Shown here one piece after another: positions 30,059 to 42,144 of a DNA stretch of 64,000 bases. Every line of letters begins with the position of its first letter. Positions within the stretch are counted from its first letter, which is position 1. Source of the DNA: Blattamonas nauphoetae (lineage: Eukaryota > Preaxostyla > Oxymonadida); the NCBI GenBank assembly GCA_033064195.1, contig JARBJD010000158.1:1-64000 (forward strand), read 5' to 3'. Under the pieces are notes generated by a model. The model worked only from the letters and a program-made list of their open reading frames with translations. It made no database searches and had not been told where the DNA came from. The position numbers and the translations under genes are program-made.

Positions 30059-30868
30059 TTATTTGATTTGATAATCAGTTGCTTTCAGTCCATGAATGAA
30101 TGGAGGACAGTTCTCATTTTCAAGTACGATTGCCTTCAGATGAATTCCACTGAGACTGAGTTTCTGTTGTTGTATTTTGGCTATCTCAAATCCATTTGTA
30201 TTCTCTTCGCTCACGACTCTTCTCGTCTGAAAGTTCAGTGTTGTAGTCACTGTTTTCTCTCCATTCAGGCACTTCACATAGTCATCACTCGTGATGTTTG
30301 TTTTCTTCAGAGACACTCCTTTGATTTTGCATTTCTCATCGAGAGAGTAACACTTGGGTGCAAGACAGATCATCTTTTCACCTTCCTTTTCAATTGCTAG
30401 TCCCAACAGCTTCTTCTCATCATCAACCCCCTTTTCCGGATTTGGAAACCATTCATATTTGTGTGCATCATAGAATTCTTTGTCAGCAATCACGTGTTCA
30501 AATTGTTGATGAATTCCAGCATTTGGATCACCACTAATTGCCCAATATGCAGAGTCTGTGTCTCCTTCACAGAAATGGATCTTATTCATGTCTAGGCATT
30601 TGTACATGAAGTTGTAGATGAAATTCAGATACCAGAACTTGGCATTGTCGAGTGTGAATACTGCTTCTTGCAGACATGTCTTGCACGATGCTTTCTCTCT
30701 GTCTTCAATCACGATGTAGTTGTCCTCATTGATCTCTCTTGTTGCTACAAATCCCTTCATCATTTGCTTCAAATATGTTCTCTTTTCATTGCAGATTGTG
30801 ATTGAGTTGTACTTCTCAGTGTTCATTCCATCATATCCGTAACTACCATTCACAGGCATTAGGTGAGC
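30059..30868 (-). pseudogene. Polymerase B, 3' part (split by insertion)
   Basis: This part carries the palm motifs of family B polymerases: NGSYGYDGMN (the N-S-x-YG-type motif B end) and EGDTDSAYW (motif C, the catalytic DTD), followed by a thumb-like region ending at 30,059. It is the continuation of the polymerase gene whose larger part lies at 36,426-40,006. The 5.5-kb insertion 30,880-36,414 separates them. The Cys-rich stretch REKASCKTCLQEAV between motifs B and C is in the place where protein-primed polymerases carry their second terminal-protein region. Confidence 0.85.
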
Positions 30869-30879
30869 TGGGCACAATG
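30869..30879. repeat. Direct repeat at left junction of the insertion in PolB
   Basis: The sequence tgggcacaatg is repeated at 36,415-36,425. Confidence 0.65.
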
Positions 30880-30880
30880 G

Positions 30881-30914
30881 CGACAAGCTGAGCACCGATG
30901 TGCTCAGCTTGTCG
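30881..30914. repeat. Perfect hairpin, 15-bp stem
   Basis: The arm cgacaagctgagcac is followed by a 4-base loop (cgat) and its exact complement. It sits directly inside the left junction of the insertion. Confidence 0.85.
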
Positions 30915-30949
30915 TCCAGGTGGCTGGGCACCGGCGCCAAAATAAGCAC

Positions 30950-32059
30950 TTCAACTTTTCACTTCTTTTCATCAATTTCACTTTAAAGAAAGGATTGGTA
31001 GCAAAAAAGGAAGTACCGAATTGCATGTCTGGAAATAGAGAGTACAGTTGGATCTCAATTTCACCTTTTTTCATCTTCTCAATGTGAGTGCACATTTTAA
31101 TGGTTAGATCCCTCCTCAGGAAAACCAAGACGTTCTAACCGCCACAAGAGAGTCAAGAAAACGACACAAGACACGTATGTGTATTCCACCTCGACTGAAA
31201 ACGTACCAGTTCTATTCACCGAGAATCGATATTGAATCAAGAACAGCCACCGCGTCATCATCTCTTCACCCTTCAGGCAGCTTCACCTCCACATTCGTCC
31301 TGCCCCTCCAATCAACTTTAGCGAATCATTGCAGTGTGTTTATTCACCTCGCCTTCACCTGCACCATTCATCTCTCAACCCTTGTCGTCGCCACAGAAAC
31401 TCTCAATCATCCGCTTCCGTCACCCAATCAAGACTCGCCCCGCTTCCAACCGATTGATTGCGACGAAGGATGGCTGATTCGATGCCTGTACAACCGCCAT
31501 CTCGCCTTGCACCAATTTCGCCATCCGTGTCTCCCGAATCGAGTCGCCATTCGACCTAGATGACCGTCTTGGCTTCCTCGGGGGACCAGAGCTCAGCTGA
31601 GTCGTTTGATCAGCCGCATTTGTCGATTGAGGCTGAATCTGATGGGGCGGTTGATCCGACCGATCAAACACCGTTGAAAAAGAGCCGCAGTTCAAAAAGA
31701 ATGTGTCTGCTGTCAGTTCATCAGATTAATCAACCACTTGCGGTTCCGCTGCCGACACTACACATGTCCCCACGTCTTCAACGACATCCCCAACATCGTT
31801 TCTTCTCCCAGCTTCGCTCTCACCACTGACCATTGCGGGTGATGACGATGTTGTGTCTGGATCTCAGTGACGTCGATTGGTTGTGTCTCCCAAGCGGGCT
31901 CGACTTGGATTGGATGGGGGAGTTGACGATGGTTCAACGGACTCTTAATGCCATTTTAGGAAATATATCCGTTGTTATGTAGATTTTTTATCCTTTTCCC
32001 ACTCAGGTGATGATTTAGCAATATTATTTTCTTTCAATTCAAGATGAATCTTTATTCAA
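30950..32059. other. No gene recognised
   Basis: No domain was seen. Around 31,440-31,720 both strands show related Ser/Asp-rich frames with many gatcag words, as if from a decayed inverted duplication. Confidence 0.3.
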
Positions 32060-32895
32060 TCAAGGAATCATTGAAAGATTCGCGACCAGTCTGTGTAAAG
32101 CTGAAATAAGCAAAAAAACTGAACGTTGAGAGAAGGAGAAGTGTTGTGAGAACAACAAGCACACTTTATGCCTTCGTACTGCAGATCTTTGGCCTGAATG
32201 AATATTTCGGAGGAAGTTTTGTTTCTGTCTGTCTTTCTCGGAGAGATGCATTTCAGTAATTTGCACTTGCTTGGATATCTGCATTGGAGAACGTAACAAT
32301 CGAAAGCCGCGGTTCTTGGGCAATCAACATCGCTTCGTGTTCTTTCTTTCACGAATCTTTTCGCGCCTTCATTGTCTTCCCTTCTTCTGTCAGCCTATCC
32401 CCAAAAGAGCCATCAATGTGTCTCTTTCGCACTTCGAACTTGTCAGACAGTTTTCACCATCAACGTCAACACAGTTGATTGGAAGTTGGAGTTTGTTGGT
32501 AGATCAATCCATGTTGCTTTCTGAGCTATCACACGCAGTTCATTATCTGCTTGTCGACGCCTTGTCGTCATCTGCATATTCACATGGCGCTCTGACTTTC
32601 GTTTTTTCCTTCAAGAACGTCGCGAACGATTCAGTTGATTTTTCAAGTGTTCTTGTTCAGTCCACTCTCATCGACTACACACATCGAGTTCCCTCAATTC
32701 TTTCTGGTTAAAGGTTTCCTTCGTTTCAAGAACTTGCTCAACAAGGGCTGTCTTCGCAGTGGGAGGAAGGCGATGTGTCGAGCAGAAGTCTTCGCATACC
32801 GATTCAACTTTATCGTCGTGATACACCTGATACATGAAAATCGAGATACAATGAACCCATACTACGAATTGTTGATTCACAATTCTGATTTTCAA
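32060..32895 (-). pseudogene. Decayed host-like gene piece
   Basis: On the minus strand, 32,668-32,895 reads VYHDDKVESVCEDFCSTHRL and then TAKTALVEQVLETKE, the layout of small ubiquitin-like modules at the ends of eukaryotic scaffold proteins. Further along, 32,068-32,352 has cysteine-rich text (YVLQCRYPSKCKLLKCI, EGIKCACCSHNTSPSL). The parts lie in different frames with stops between them. I cannot name the gene. Confidence 0.3.
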
Positions 32896-32999
32896 TATCA
32901 GCGCGAAGAGAGGATTGGTGCTTATCTCTGTGGAGATTTAAGATATACTACGATGAACATTTGCATGAATGGAGAATCAAAGAACTTGAAGTGACAAGA

Positions 33000-33805
33000 A
33001 TGTCATAAGAATCAGCTTTTCTGCATACATCGTAGAGAAAAGTCCAGCTCATCATTTGCCATCGATGATGTCCGAAGACGAAGATTTTAGGAAAGCGTAT
33101 CATCATCACTCTCTTCTACATTGAGAATTGCGAGGAGAAACGATGGATATTGTTCATTTGAATGTAAATAATTGAAGATGAAACAATAATAAACCATGCT
33201 GTCAGTATCGATTGCTACAAGTATCAATGGAGACGCAAATGGGGACAGTGATCATCAAAGGGATAGAAACCGGAGAAACTCTAGTGACATGGCCTGTGGC
33301 TTGTCAAAACGACAAAGAAATGAAAAGAGGATGAGGAAGAAACTTGATGAACAGTGCACACGCGGCGACCAACTACTGTCTGGTCCTTGTTTTTGAACGT
33401 CCTATCATCCAGGAACTTCGATGTTGTCATCACATTCACCAGAAACTGACTGTGGAAGTTCAGGGAGCAGATGTGATGCGACGGATATCGGAGACGAGAC
33501 GCGACAGTTACACAGGAGTAAACAACATGCTGATGTTGAACCCATGCAAGATCGCCTGAATCTGTGTCATCCACAACGAGAGCAGAATCGAGCTGGGTTC
33601 GTTCTGGAACGCAAGCGGAGTCGTTTCAGATTCGTACGGCGTCATCCTGCTTCAGATGAGAAAAAAGAATGAAACATTCAGGAAGACTTTTTTGATTCAC
33701 TCACGTTAGAGAAATCGGTCTGTTTGTCTAATTGCCTAAATCAGAGCTTCAATTTTTGCCTGAATTATGACACTCACCTGTCTTCTCCTTCTTGTAACCG
33801 TCCAG
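33000..33805. other. No gene recognised
   Basis: Frames of up to 97 codons are present on both strands without motifs. The part from about 33,660 to 33,805 probably holds the hAT promoter. Confidence 0.3.
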
Positions 33806-36018
33806 ATGTCACATCGCCTCATTCAACCAACACTCCTCTCTTTCATCCACCAACACGATCTCAAAAAGAATCATCCTAGTGATGATCAAGATGAACAATC
33901 AAATTCGATCGTCCCTTCCGAACCAAGCGCATCACAACAGTCACATGATCATCTAATCGACGATTCAGATGTGGATGAACATATCGAGAGGCAGGAGAAC
34001 GTTATTCCTGTCCTTCCAGCATCATACCGACTCTACGACAAGTGGATCCATGAGAAAGAATGGCTGGACGAATCAGGTCAGTCTCCCTTTTACCTGGAAG
34101 GAGAAGGAATCTATTGTAAATTATGTCACAAGCATCAAGACAAACTCAAACGGCCCCGAGACGAGTTCATTTCTGAACCAGCGACTCCACAAAATGTAAA
34201 GTCACTTAGACGACATCTCAAAACAAGAATTCATCAAAATCAATAGAAATGGACACTCTCGACCCCACAAGTCCTCAGTCTACAATTCCGCCAATTGATC
34301 TACGGTCAATTCAAATTCATCGTTTCAATGAAATCAGAGCTGTGCACTACATAGCTCATCACTTTCTGCCATGTACTCAATTCAAGGATCTCACAAATCA
34401 ATTCAATCTCATGTCGAACCCAAGGTTCGTATCATCTGCTCCAACTTCTGACAACAAAAAATTCTGGAGGATAGCCGACGCTCTCGACGTCTATTTCAAC
34501 CAATTGCCTTCCAATGATCCAACACATCCCACTCCCGTTTCTCTAATTCTAGACACATCGACTGACCACAATTCACAATCTGTTTTGTGTGTTCATGTTC
34601 GGTTTTTGTCAAAGAATGGAGAAACTGAAACACGGTTGGTTGGCTTGGAAGAGATGACAAATGGTTGTACCGGCGCGGAATTATTCACGGCATTCATACG
34701 GCAGATCAACAAGGCCCACATCGACATTTCACAGATCGTTTCTGTCACAACCGACGGCGATCCGGCGATGGTTGGGGTTCGAAACGGTTTTATAAAGCAT
34801 CTCAAACAATCCAACAAGAATATCCTTCACATTCACTGCTCCGCCCATCGGTTCCAACTTTCACTAAAGGATGTCTTCGACGATCCAAACCACCCCTTCT
34901 CCAAACTATTAATTCACAATTCAATGTTGTTTGTCCATTCTATCACCAAATCGCACGCCAAAACTAAATTATTCAGGAAAGAAATGGAAAGGCTCGGTTC
35001 CAAGCGAAGGACTCTCACCAAACCGGTCAACACCAGATGGATTACAAAACTATCGGCTATTCGTGAGACACTCACATTCCTTGAAGTTATTTTACGCATC
35101 AACCAACCCGATACTGATCCGACAACTGCTCAGCTTTGTTCATTCTTCTCGGACACTCAGAATGTTGTTCGATTAGCTCTCCTTGAATATCTCCTCTCCC
35201 AAGCAAACGAAATCTCACTCCTTCTCCAGACTGACACTCTATCAATGCCTCAAACTCGTTTCATCGTCAATCGTTTCAGAAATGAAATCACAAGTCAAAA
35301 TCCGGATGAGTTCGAAGAATTCTTGTCCATCAAACTATCGGAGCACACTCAGCTTAATTTTGAGCCGTATATAGAGTCTTCTCATCAGGAATGTAGACAA
35401 CTGGCTCAGGCACTATTCAACTCGATTACTATCAGATTTCTGATTCCCGATCAAACAGAAGATCTGGAATACTTCTCACATTCGACTCTACTCCTCCCAG
35501 ATTCAGAACGTGAGGACTCAAAAATGTTATCCCTCGCTCAGCTGTTCCAGAACATAATTCCACCTCTCCAGCGTAAAAATATTCTCACTCATTGGAGACA
35601 TCTCAAGTCTGTCTACAAGGCTCATTTCAGTCTGGTTCCACTGACAAAAACTCAACTTTTAGATCTGATCCTCTCGAATCATCTCTTTCATTCACTTGAG
35701 TCAATTCTCCCGATCATAATCGCCTTGAAAACTATCGCAAGTACATCTGTCCCGACCGAGAGAGAGTTTTCAGTTCTCCATTACACTCAGAGGAAAGAGC
35801 GATCCCAACTTCGCATCCCTCATCTCTGCACCCTGACAAGGATCCTCCACAACTCTCCTAAAATGTTATCTTTCGACATGTATCCTTCAATACAAGCCAC
35901 ATGGACTGAACTTCACTCCCCCAGAGGGACGAAGAGGAGCTTCTCCGGAGAACCAAGAATCGTGGTTGTTCACGATGACTTTGATGACGAACTCTCTGAA
36001 GGATGGGATGAACTATGA
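33806..36018 (+). pseudogene. hAT transposase, second copy, one frame change
   Basis: The start at 33,806 (MSHRLIQPTLLSFI) was chosen because it aligns with MSRQRQPTLAETML of the hAT at 13,435. The BED-like finger is IYCKLCHKHQDKL...LRRHLKTRIHQ. The first frame then ends with a TAG at 34,244, and the rest continues in another frame from 34,249 (MDTLDPTSPQSTIP). The core has LDTSTDHNSQSVLCVHVRFL, SVTTDGDPAMVGVRNGF and IHCSAHRFQLSLKD, and the end has SVPTEREFSVLHYTQRKERS. All three catalytic acids are kept. The single frame change after the finger inactivates it unless an intron lies there. It is clearly a relative of the other hAT, though far from identical. Confidence 0.85.
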
Positions 36019-36414
36019 ACTAAAGAAGCTTTCAGATAAAAAAGCACTTCATTTGGCATTTATTTAAAGTCATTCAACAATGTTTTCAGAAAGTAAGTTG
36101 CGTTTGGTGTTTCGATCTCATCGAGAAAATGATAAAGGGGAGAAAGTGGTGGCCTGGTCGTTTCTCATCATATTTGGTGAATTCGTGACATTTTGATTGA
36201 TTTGAATCCATTTTGAGATCAATATATTCTTTAAGACATGTTTTGAGTGAAAAATAACAAGTTTAAATAAGTGCGATCAAACTGTCCGGATGGAGAGACT
36301 TGAATATTCTACTCAAAAATACACATGAAATGTTCACCTAATACACACATTTAAACACGTGAAAAAGGAATTCAAACAGCGGTTTAGAGCTGGGCACAAA
36401 AAAGCTGGGCACCG
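36019..36414. other. Right edge of the insertion; no gene
   Basis: AT-rich, with no frame of note. The last 35 bases hold three gctgggcac/gtgggcac words. Confidence 0.4.
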
Positions 36415-36425
36415 TGGGCACAATG
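36415..36425. repeat. Direct repeat at right junction of the insertion in PolB
   Basis: The sequence tgggcacaatg is identical to 30,869-30,879. Confidence 0.65.
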
Positions 36426-39400
36426 CCTAACCCTTGTCCATTCAAGTTGGTCTTACAGAATTGTTCATTTCCCTTATTTCCAACCTTCATTGCTTCAATT
36501 CGATCATTCATGAACGATGTCACAAATGGTTCAAATCCAGCGTGTCTCGAGAACACCATCACACTCTTTATGTCGTCGACGATGAAGTGGCAGTAGTCGA
36601 TGAGGAACCATAGATAGTATGTCGAAAAGAACATATACTGATCGTGTGTGCTCAAGAGTTGGGTCAGCTTTCTTTGTTTGTCATCAGTCTTCAATCCATG
36701 TTTCTTCATCAACGAATAAGTCTTCTCTCCAATGTTTTCTTCTGTTGTATTGACAATGATGTTCCTGAAGATTGGTGGGAAGTTAATGAAATCATTGATG
36801 TACTTTTCATCGATGTGTCCTTTCAGTTCTGCAACAAATAGTGTCTTCTGATTCTTGTCTTCAATGATCTTGCGACATTCTTTATCTCCTGTTGCGGTGA
36901 ACAAACATCTTCCTGGCATGTACATTCTGTGGTTGGTGAAAGGATTGTTCTTGTTCTTGATTGATGAGAAAGCTCTTGGATACAGGGAATTGAAATCAAC
37001 ACCGCAGACATGAGTCATTTTGTGTTCTGTATCTTTGGAGATCACTTTTCCGTCTTCATATTTGAAGTGATTGATTCGAGTCACGTCTTTGATGTTCTGT
37101 CTGTGCTGAACATTCGATAATCCACCAGTCACTGCTGCTCTCAGTTTGTGATATGTTTGCTCATGTGTCAGAGTCATTGGTAGTGATTTCCAGATGCAAT
37201 ACTTCTTCAGTTGAATTCTCAATCTTGTGAGATGTTCATCTTTGTCTGACTTGTAAGTGTTGCAGTATTCACAGCAGATCTTTACGTTCTCTTTTGAATG
37301 TCCTTTCGAATTGTCGATTCTATCCAGTGTTGGTCGAACTGCTTGTGAGAAGTGACTCTTGCAGATGTAGCAAACTCTCTTGCATTGTTGAACAAACCAG
37401 TCGTAGTCTGCTTCAGTGACATTGTTGGTAGTACTGCGATGAGCTTTCTGGTCTTGGTACCTGTATCCTTCAACTTTGTATTTCCAGTATTGTTTTGTGA
37501 TTTTGATTGGTCCAGATTGGTCACATTCATTATAATCATCATCAATATCAAAGTCCTTGTAGGCACACGCATACTTGATTGCAGAAGCATTAGCGGACAG
37601 TGAGAGATTGTGCAACATATCCACTTTGTATTGGAAGTTCAAATCAATCAGATTATCCAAAGGTGCAATCATACATTCGACGTCTCTGATGTTGTAGAAT
37701 TTCAGATAGTCCCATCTGTTTTTGAATCCATGTTTGTTCCAATCATCAAGATATATTTGGGAATCTACGTCGGACATTTCACTGTTGTTCAGACTGGAAT
37801 AGAATTCATATTTAGAGAACGGTTCGTGTTTGCTCAGCACTGCATCGTAGTCTGATGAATCAAATGATTCGTAAGCGAAGAATGATTTCTGAAGTGTGGT
37901 GTTTCCTCCGAAGGCTTTGACTGCATTATCCAAAGTCATTGGTCCTGTGTACGACATCATGTCTATGAATCGAAGTACCTGTTGTGTCTTCTCGTGTCTG
38001 ATCAATACCTGCTTGTACTTCGTTGTGGATCCAAGGAAACTCACCACTTTCCAATCCTTGTCAACGAGATCACGGAAGATGAGATTGATGTCGAATCTGG
38101 AGCTGTTGAACCCAATCACACTGACTTCATTTTGTGAAGGTATTTCCGGGTCTTCGTAGTAGTAGTCCTCTCGTACTGTCTCAGCATATTTGAAGAGTTC
38201 TCTGATCCATTGCTTCACGAAGTCCTTTCCATCTCGAAGATCAAAGTAGATTGACTTCACCCCTGATTTTGTTTTGATTGCAGATGCAACAGAGAGAGGT
38301 TTCAAGTGTGAGATCAGTTGTGTGTTGTCATCAGAGAATAGATTGTCAAGAATGAGATCTTCCATCGTTTCGAAATCGTACGTGATGTAGTATTGTGTTG
38401 GTTTGAATTCGTCTTGTCTTTTGTGTGCCATCAGAAATTCATATGTTCTATTGTTGAGGATGTGTGGAACATAAGGTCTTGGAGTTTTGTCAAGAGTGAT
38501 CTTCTTCACATGTTTTCCATCAAGCTCTTTGCACTCTTTGAGATGCTTCTCGTAGTATGTCTTGAAGTGAGAATCCTTGACTTGGAATCCTCTTGATTGA
38601 CAATACGGGCAGAGTTTGAATCCAGTGATTTTCTCAGGATCAACAATGAACATCACATGAACGAGAGTGGCTGTAAGTGGAATCATCAGGATGGGAAGAA
38701 CACGAGCATCATCATTTTCGTTGACATACGACTGACTTAGGAAGTATCGTTTCTTGTCTTCGTCGTATTCATAAATGTGAACAGTGATGTTGTGTCTAAT
38801 CATTTCTTTCTCCAAATCACATGCAATATCAAAATCAGGAAAATTGCGTAAGTGTTCAGTAAGTTGATGTGGCTTCAGGTGAGTCAGATTCTTTGATTCT
38901 GCGAACAATCTTTTTGCTTCAACGTTTCTCATATTGATTGATATCTTCTTACCAGGTACTTCAGGAAGAGTGAGGAACGATAGTGCTTGAAAGAAGCAAA
39001 TGTTGAACTCAGAATCGATGTACCGAACGTTTCTCGTTTTGATGTGTTCAGTGAGAATTGCATTCGCTTTTCCTGCAACTGGGAATCGATAGACTGCAAC
39101 TAGAATTGAGTGGAATGCAATGTATATTGTCTTCGTATCCATCAGTGTTCTCTCTTGGGATTCTTTAATCAGATTGATCGCATACTTTGAATACTCATTG
39201 ATGTCTCCTGCACTTCTAATCACCGTTGGAAAACTCTTTGATGTGTTCTCCAATTCTGGTCTGAAATCCTTGTATGTTGTCTCATCTTTGTCTTTTCTCT
39301 CGATGATTTTCCCAAAGTCAATACTAATCTTGAATGGATGATCTTTCTCTTTGTCGAACACTGCTTTGATGAAGGTTGTGATTTCTTCAACATTTTTCAG

Positions 39401-40006
39401 ATGATTGTGGAAATACAACTGATAGGGTTTTCCATTGTCTTCAACCTTCTCGACCTCATTCTTTTTGAACTTCCTTCGTGCATTCATGAGACATGAATTG
39501 AATGCTGCTTTGTCTCTTGGTTCAGCGAGTAAAATACATTCTTCAAATCCCTCAAATGTCTGCACTTCTCTTTTTTCCATTTGTTCATTTTTCTTCTGAA
39601 TGATCAACAGATTCTTCATCCAATGATCCATCAGTTTCTCTTCAATTGATTTCAGTTTCCACGTCATTCTGAACACTTGCTTCTTCAGTTCATCTTTGGT
39701 CACTCTTGGATTTGCTTTCATGTTCTCAACGATCATTCGGTGAGCGAGTCGATCTTCTGATGCCATCTGTTGTCGAAGTTTAACTTGTTCAATAAAATCT
39801 GGAATGAGATTGAGATCAAGATTCTTTATTGGATGTGAAAACTCGAGATCTTTGTGTTGATGCATATTCAGGATAAATGATCTGTAATGTTGATAATTCT
39901 TACTGTCAGGATTGTACGTTCGACCATCAATAAAGTGAAATTGTGTATTCGGAAAGAGATCTCGAATTTCTTGAATTCTTTCTTTGATTGGTTTTAGCAG
40001 TGTCAT
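36426..40006 (-). pseudogene. Protein-primed-type DNA polymerase B, 5' part, with HNH-like domain
   Basis: About 1,190 open codons from the ATG at 40,006, which follows a T-rich motif. The first ~520 residues are helical with no motif, probably a terminal-protein-like region. Exonuclease motifs follow: YDFETMED (Exo I, ~545), GFNSSRFDINL (Exo II, ~635), YNIRDVEC (Exo III, ~774). Then comes an HNH-like zinc domain (~872-915): CYICKSHF, TLDRIDNSKGHSKENVKICC, EYCNTYKSDK. Palm motif A is VDFNSLYPRAF at ~1,005. Motifs B and C lie in the other part (30,059-30,868), cut off by an insertion. Polinton PolB copies the element's DNA from a protein primer. The HNH-like domain inside it is unusual. Confidence 0.88.
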
Positions 40007-40013
40007 TTACTAC

Positions 40014-40025
40014 AAAATAAAAAAT
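40014..40025 (-). promoter_or_regulatory. T-rich start motif before polymerase B
   Basis: Minus strand: attttttatttt, followed by gtagtaa and the ATG at 40,006. Confidence 0.5.
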
Positions 40026-40049
40026 CAGAAAATAAAAAAAGTTGAGCGT

Positions 40050-40439
40050 TTATTTCTGTTTTCTCAGGTGGGGTTTTTTCTTAGCAGTCAGCCATGCATC
40101 AAGTCTAATTCTGAACACTTCACTTCCGCCAATCTCTCGATATGTGAATGGAACCAGACCTTTGGTGTACTCACCGACGAGCACACAATTGTATTTCTTC
40201 AGTTCATTTTCAACGAATGATTGAGTGTAGTGTCGACGTTTTGATAAGTGAGGTCTGTTTCCTTGATTCCACAACTTTGGTTTTATTCTCCATTCAACTC
40301 CCTCATGAACATACGTCACCGGCACATTATTTCTGACATACTCAGAGACTAGCGAACAGTTCTCTTCTCTCATTGATTCAATTAATGCTTGTTCCGAACA
40401 TACTCGACGTCTTTCCTTGTACATTTCAGTTGGATTCAT
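40050..40439 (-). CDS. TIR-edge repeat protein
   Basis: 129 residues. Two units are present: NCSLVSEYVRNNVPVTYVHE...W-x-QGNRPHL and YTQSFVENELKKYNCVLVGE...VPFTYRE...W-x-x-KKKPHL. They are the same units as in the protein at 42,145-42,738, and the sentence YTQSFVENELKK is shared exactly. It crosses the inner edge of the right terminal repeat, so only its first part is mirrored at the left end. The frame looks whole. Basic, compact repeats with a conserved Trp suggest DNA binding; that is inference. Confidence 0.7.
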   Translation of the reverse strand: MNPTEMYKERRRVCSEQALIESMREENCSLVSEYVRNNVPVTYVHEGVEWRIKPKLWNQGNRPHLSKRRHYTQSFVENELKKYNCVLVGEYTKGLVPFTYREIGGSEVFRIRLDAWLTAKKKPHLRKQK

Positions 40440-40457
40440 TTAATACAAATTAAAAAA
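40440..40457 (-). promoter_or_regulatory. T-rich start motif before the TIR-edge gene
   Basis: Minus strand: attttttaatttgtatta, directly before the ATG at 40,439. Confidence 0.5.
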
Positions 40458-42144
40458 TTCAGAATTAGATTTTCATTCGTTGATTTTTCAGTTTTGGCTT
40501 TTTCACCAGAAACGAGGATCAATGGGTTCGATCACTGATTTCTCAACTATGCTCGTTTCGTTCCAATTCTGTGCGTTTCTGATTCTTCTGGTGCTCAGGA
40601 TCATCGTGGTATGCTCCGTTTTTTCCTTTTTCCGAACTTTTGCAGAGTTCTGCAGGGTTTCAGGATCGGTCGTGGATCTCGGAACTTTTATGTAAAAAGG
40701 AGTATGTCACTCTCATTTCTCTCTTTTTTCAGCTCTGTTTTCTCTAGTTTTGATAAAACTTTCACTTGTTCTTCACTCGTTAGCATTTCATTTTGATGAC
40801 CTGTTCGCACGTCATTTTCTCATTGTTTATCCATAATATCCACTTCATTCATGTTTCTTTCTCTTAATCTTGTTCTCTGGAATTTCACACTAATTTTCAT
40901 TAATTCCTTTTTCCGAAGTTTTGCAGAGATCCGCCATTCAACGGCTCACTTCATATCTCGGTATTTTTCCGGAAAAACCAACATTTCACGTGCATTTTTG
41001 ATCACTTTTTGTTGTTTTAAAGAGAGAAAACCCGGAACACAGACCTAATTTTCACGATTGGTGTCACATTTCACGTCATTTTCACGATCGTCAATTTCCC
41101 TCTCAGTTTCATACTTGCCCACTTCATTCATGCTTGTTTCGCTTTCTTTTACTCTGTTTTTGTGAAAAAGTTGATGAAAATTTGACTAAAATGATGTGCT
41201 AGTGAAGTGAGAACGGCCCACAAAATAGAAGTGAATTGAGCAAAATGAAGAGGAATGGTGAAGAGATCAAATGTGAAATGGGGAGCAAAAGTGATGAAAT
41301 GAATGGGACTACAGTCGGTTTTGAAGTGACAAAAACGGTCAAAAGTTGAGAAGTGAAAACATGAAAAAGTGACTTTATGGGAGAACTATCCGACAAAATC
41401 TCCTCAAAATTTGAGCACACCTTACTCAGACCGTGAGAAAGAAGGATTTGCGACGAAATCCAGATTAAAAAATCTATAGTGTCAAAATGTTGGTGCAAAT
41501 GTGTCGTCAGAGGTGTGATCGAAGAACCGTCCATAAACAGTGAACTATAGGTGATGTACAACCAGAATTCTCAAAAAAGGGTTGTTTTAGTACGATTGTG
41601 AAGTGGTTTGAAGGAAATGAATGAGAAATGAAAATTGGTGAAAAATTGTGAAAACGATCGTGTGTCGAGGATCGTCAGAACCGAATGACGCGAATACCTG
41701 TCCACTATCGATTTGACACCTACGGAGACCATCAGAGGGCGAAAAGTGACGTGGAGGAGAAGAGCGAGACGTCACTTTCTCCTCCTTAAAAAATTTGTCA
41801 TTTTCAAAATATGTTGTGGGGTCGGATCTAACTTTTTTTTCAAAAGTGCTTTTTTCCTAAAATTTCACCTTTCAAAATCAAATTCGTAATTTTAGAACGT
41901 GTTTGAACACAATTTGAGACATAAAGGTGTTCATAGTGGCGAAATCCGAAAATCGACTTTTTCGACCTTTTTTCGACCTAAGTTCGGTACGTAGCTCCAC
42001 GAATTCTCAACCGATTTTCATCAGGATTGTTTTGATCGATGACCTATAGTGTCCCCGAGATTTTAGAATTTTTTACAGAATTTTTCGAAATGGTTCTCAC
42101 ATTGGTTTCACTTGATTTGTGGTAAAAATAGCTTTTCAGTATTT

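Larger units (their letters stand above)
30880..36414. mobile_element. 5.5-kb insertion in the polymerase gene, with hAT transposase
   Basis: It is flanked by an 11-bp direct repeat. Both ends are rich in the word gctgggcac in the same orientation, so the ends are direct rather than inverted. A hAT gene fills the right half (33,806-36,018) and about 2.8 kb of low-information DNA the left half. The hAT could be the mover, with extra sequence carried along, or could be nested in an older insertion. Confidence 0.6.

Noticed and set aside
32068-32352. Cys-rich text EGIKCACCSHNTSPSL as a Tify-binding or SAND-type domain
   Set aside because: Only one short resemblance, in a broken frame without the rest of either domain.
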